Shown here: in pieces, positions 5,135-6,220 of the stretch
Layout of the letters: the number at the start of each line of letters is the position of its first letter
Numbering within the stretch: position 1 is the first letter of the stretch
Assembly: GCA_023254755.1 (NCBI GenBank)
Contig: JALRKU010000138.1
Coordinates: 1-6,220 of the forward strand
Length of the DNA stretch: 6,220 nucleotides
DNA from: Aeromicrobium sp.
GTDB lineage: Bacteria > Actinomycetota > Actinomycetes > Propionibacteriales > Nocardioidaceae
Reading direction: 5' to 3'
Position numbers and translations under genes: made by a program
The notes under the pieces: generated by a model
What the model was told of the DNA's origin: nothing
Database searches by the model: none
What the model saw: only the letters and a program-made list of their open reading frames with translations

Positions 5135-6220
5135 ACCCGCGCCCCGTCAGCCCGTGCTGGCGGTGATCGGTCGCCCCAACGTCGGCAAGTCGACGCTGGT
5201 CAACCGCATGATCGGTCGCCGTGAGGCGGTCGTGGAGGACGTTCCGGGCGTGACCCGCGACCGCGTCTCGTACGAGGCCACCTGGAACGGCCGCACCTTC
5301 ACGGTCGTCGACACCGGTGGCTGGGACCCCGACGCCAAGGGGCTCGCCGAGCGCATCGCCGCGCAGGCCGAGATCGCGATCCAGGTCGCCGACGCCGTGC
5401 TGTTCGTGGTCGACTCCACGGTCGGCATCACCGACGCCGACGAGCAGGTCGTCCGCATCCTGCGACGTGCCGACAAGCCGGTCGTCCTGGCGGCCAACAA
5501 GGTCGACGACCAGCGCACCGAGTCCGAGGCCGCCGCGTTGTGGAACCTGGGGCTGGGTGAGCCGTTCCCGGTGTCCGCGCTGCACGGTCGGGGGAGCGGC
5601 GACATGCTCGACGCGATCCTCGAGGCGCTGCCCGAGGCGCCCGAGGAGGACTGGGACCCCGACGAGGGCCCGCGCCGCATCGCGATCGTCGGCAAGCCGA
5701 ACGTGGGCAAGTCCAGTCTGCTCAACCGGCTGGCCGGCGAGGAGCGGGCCGTGGTCGACGACGCGTCGGGCACGACGGTCGACCCGGTCGACGAGATCGT
5801 CGAGCTGGGCGGGCGCACCTGGACCTTCATCGACACCGCCGGCATCCGGCGGCGCGTCCGCGAGGCGTCGGGGCACGAGTACTACGCGAGCCTGCGCACG
5901 TCGACCGCGATCGACCGCGCCGAGGTGGCCGTCCTGGTGATCGACGGCAGCCAGCCCATCAGCGAGCAGGACCTGCGGATCGTGCACACGGTCGTCGACG
6001 CCGGCCGCGCGCTGGTCATCGCGTTCAACAAGTGGGACCTGGTCGACGACGAGCGGCGCTACTACCTCGACAAGGAGATCGAGCGCGAGCTGGTGCAGGT
6101 GCAGTGGGCGCCCCGCATCAACATCACGGCCCGCACGGGGTGGCACGTGGATCGGCTGGTGCGGGCCCTCGACGCGGCGCTCGAGGGCTGGGAGACCCGC
6201 GTCCCCACCGGCGCGCTGAA
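5127..6220 (+). CDS. der: Ribosome-assembly GTPase Der/EngA (C-terminal end outside window)
   Basis: Der is an essential tandem GTPase that helps mature the 50S ribosomal subunit. The first GTPase domain shows GRPNVGKS (15-22), GVTRDR (41-46), DTGG (62-65), NKVD (124-127) and SALHG (150-154). An acidic linker at about 171-181 follows. The second domain has GKPNVGKSS (189-197), SGTTVDPVDE (214-223), DTAG (236-239), NKWD (301-304) and NITARTG (332-338). This tandem arrangement is unique to Der. The frame is open to the last base with 364 codons read, and the KH-like C-terminal domain has only begun, so roughly 70-100 residues are missing beyond the window. The start overlaps the acyltransferase stop by 8 bp (ATGTCTGA), and AAGGGA at 5114-5119 precedes it inside a small hairpin. 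The first G1 motif lies 15 residues in, normal for the family, and all key GTP-binding residues are present. Confidence 0.97.
   Translation, partial: MSEPAPRQPVLAVIGRPNVGKSTLVNRMIGRREAVVEDVPGVTRDRVSYEATWNGRTFTVVDTGGWDPDAKGLAERIAAQAEIAIQVADAVLFVVDSTVGITDADEQVVRILRRADKPVVLAANKVDDQRTESEAAALWNLGLGEPFPVSALHGRGSGDMLDAILEALPEAPEEDWDPDEGPRRIAIVGKPNVGKSSLLNRLAGEERAVVDDASGTTVDPVDEIVELGGRTWTFIDTAGIRRRVREASGHEYYASLRTSTAIDRAEVAVLVIDGSQPISEQDLRIVHTVVDAGRALVIAFNKWDLVDDERRYYLDKEIERELVQVQWAPRINITARTGWHVDRLVRALDAALEGWETRVPTGAL

Noticed and set aside
5085..6146. A 353-codon minus-strand frame opposite der
   Set aside because: Der is unambiguous on the plus strand with ten GTPase motifs in order; the opposite frame has no known domain.

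Overview
The window is one dense, single-strand stretch of a high-GC chromosome. Codons end mostly in G or C, and GTG starts are used for scpA and cmk. The order parA tail / small gene / scpA / scpB / rluB-type / tyrA / cmk / plsC-like / der is the conserved actinobacterial neighbourhood in which the SMC partners ScpA and ScpB sit next to a pseudouridine synthase, cytidylate kinase and the GTPase Der. Composition and gene content suggest an actinobacterium, possibly Nocardioidaceae (Nocardioides or Aeromicrobium type). The genus is inference, as no rRNA or marker search was possible.

Layout: 1-33 is the last ten codons of an upstream ORF that looks like a ParA-family ATPase. 18-329 encodes a 103-residue protein with a probable ribbon-helix-helix fold. 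355-1251 (scpA) and 1244-1945 (scpB) encode the two non-SMC subunits of the bacterial condensin. 1938-2681 encodes an RsuA/RluB-family rRNA pseudouridine synthase. 2678-3745 is tyrA with a C-terminal ACT domain. 3765-4424 is cmk. 4421-5134 is a PlsC-like acyltransferase. 5127 to the window end is der, missing its C-terminal end.

The genes almost certainly form one operon. Five junctions overlap: three by 8 bp (ATGNCTGA) and two by 4 bp (ATGA). The only gaps are 25 bp before scpA and 19 bp before cmk. No gene-free stretch exceeds 30 bp, and I see no tRNA, rRNA, mobile element, CRISPR array or convincing terminator. The promoter must lie upstream of the window.

Functionally the cluster mixes chromosome organisation (ParA-like, small protein, ScpA, ScpB), ribosome maturation (pseudouridine synthase, Der), nucleotide supply (Cmk), tyrosine synthesis (TyrA) and phospholipid synthesis (PlsC-like). 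Most of it is ordinary core genome. The parts worth a second look are the small protein between the ParA tail and scpA, the repeated GTGACC start/stop junctions around a 10-codon mini-ORF before scpA, an AT-richer patch with rare codons and an inverted repeat inside the tyrA ACT domain, and a small hairpin over the der ribosome binding site.
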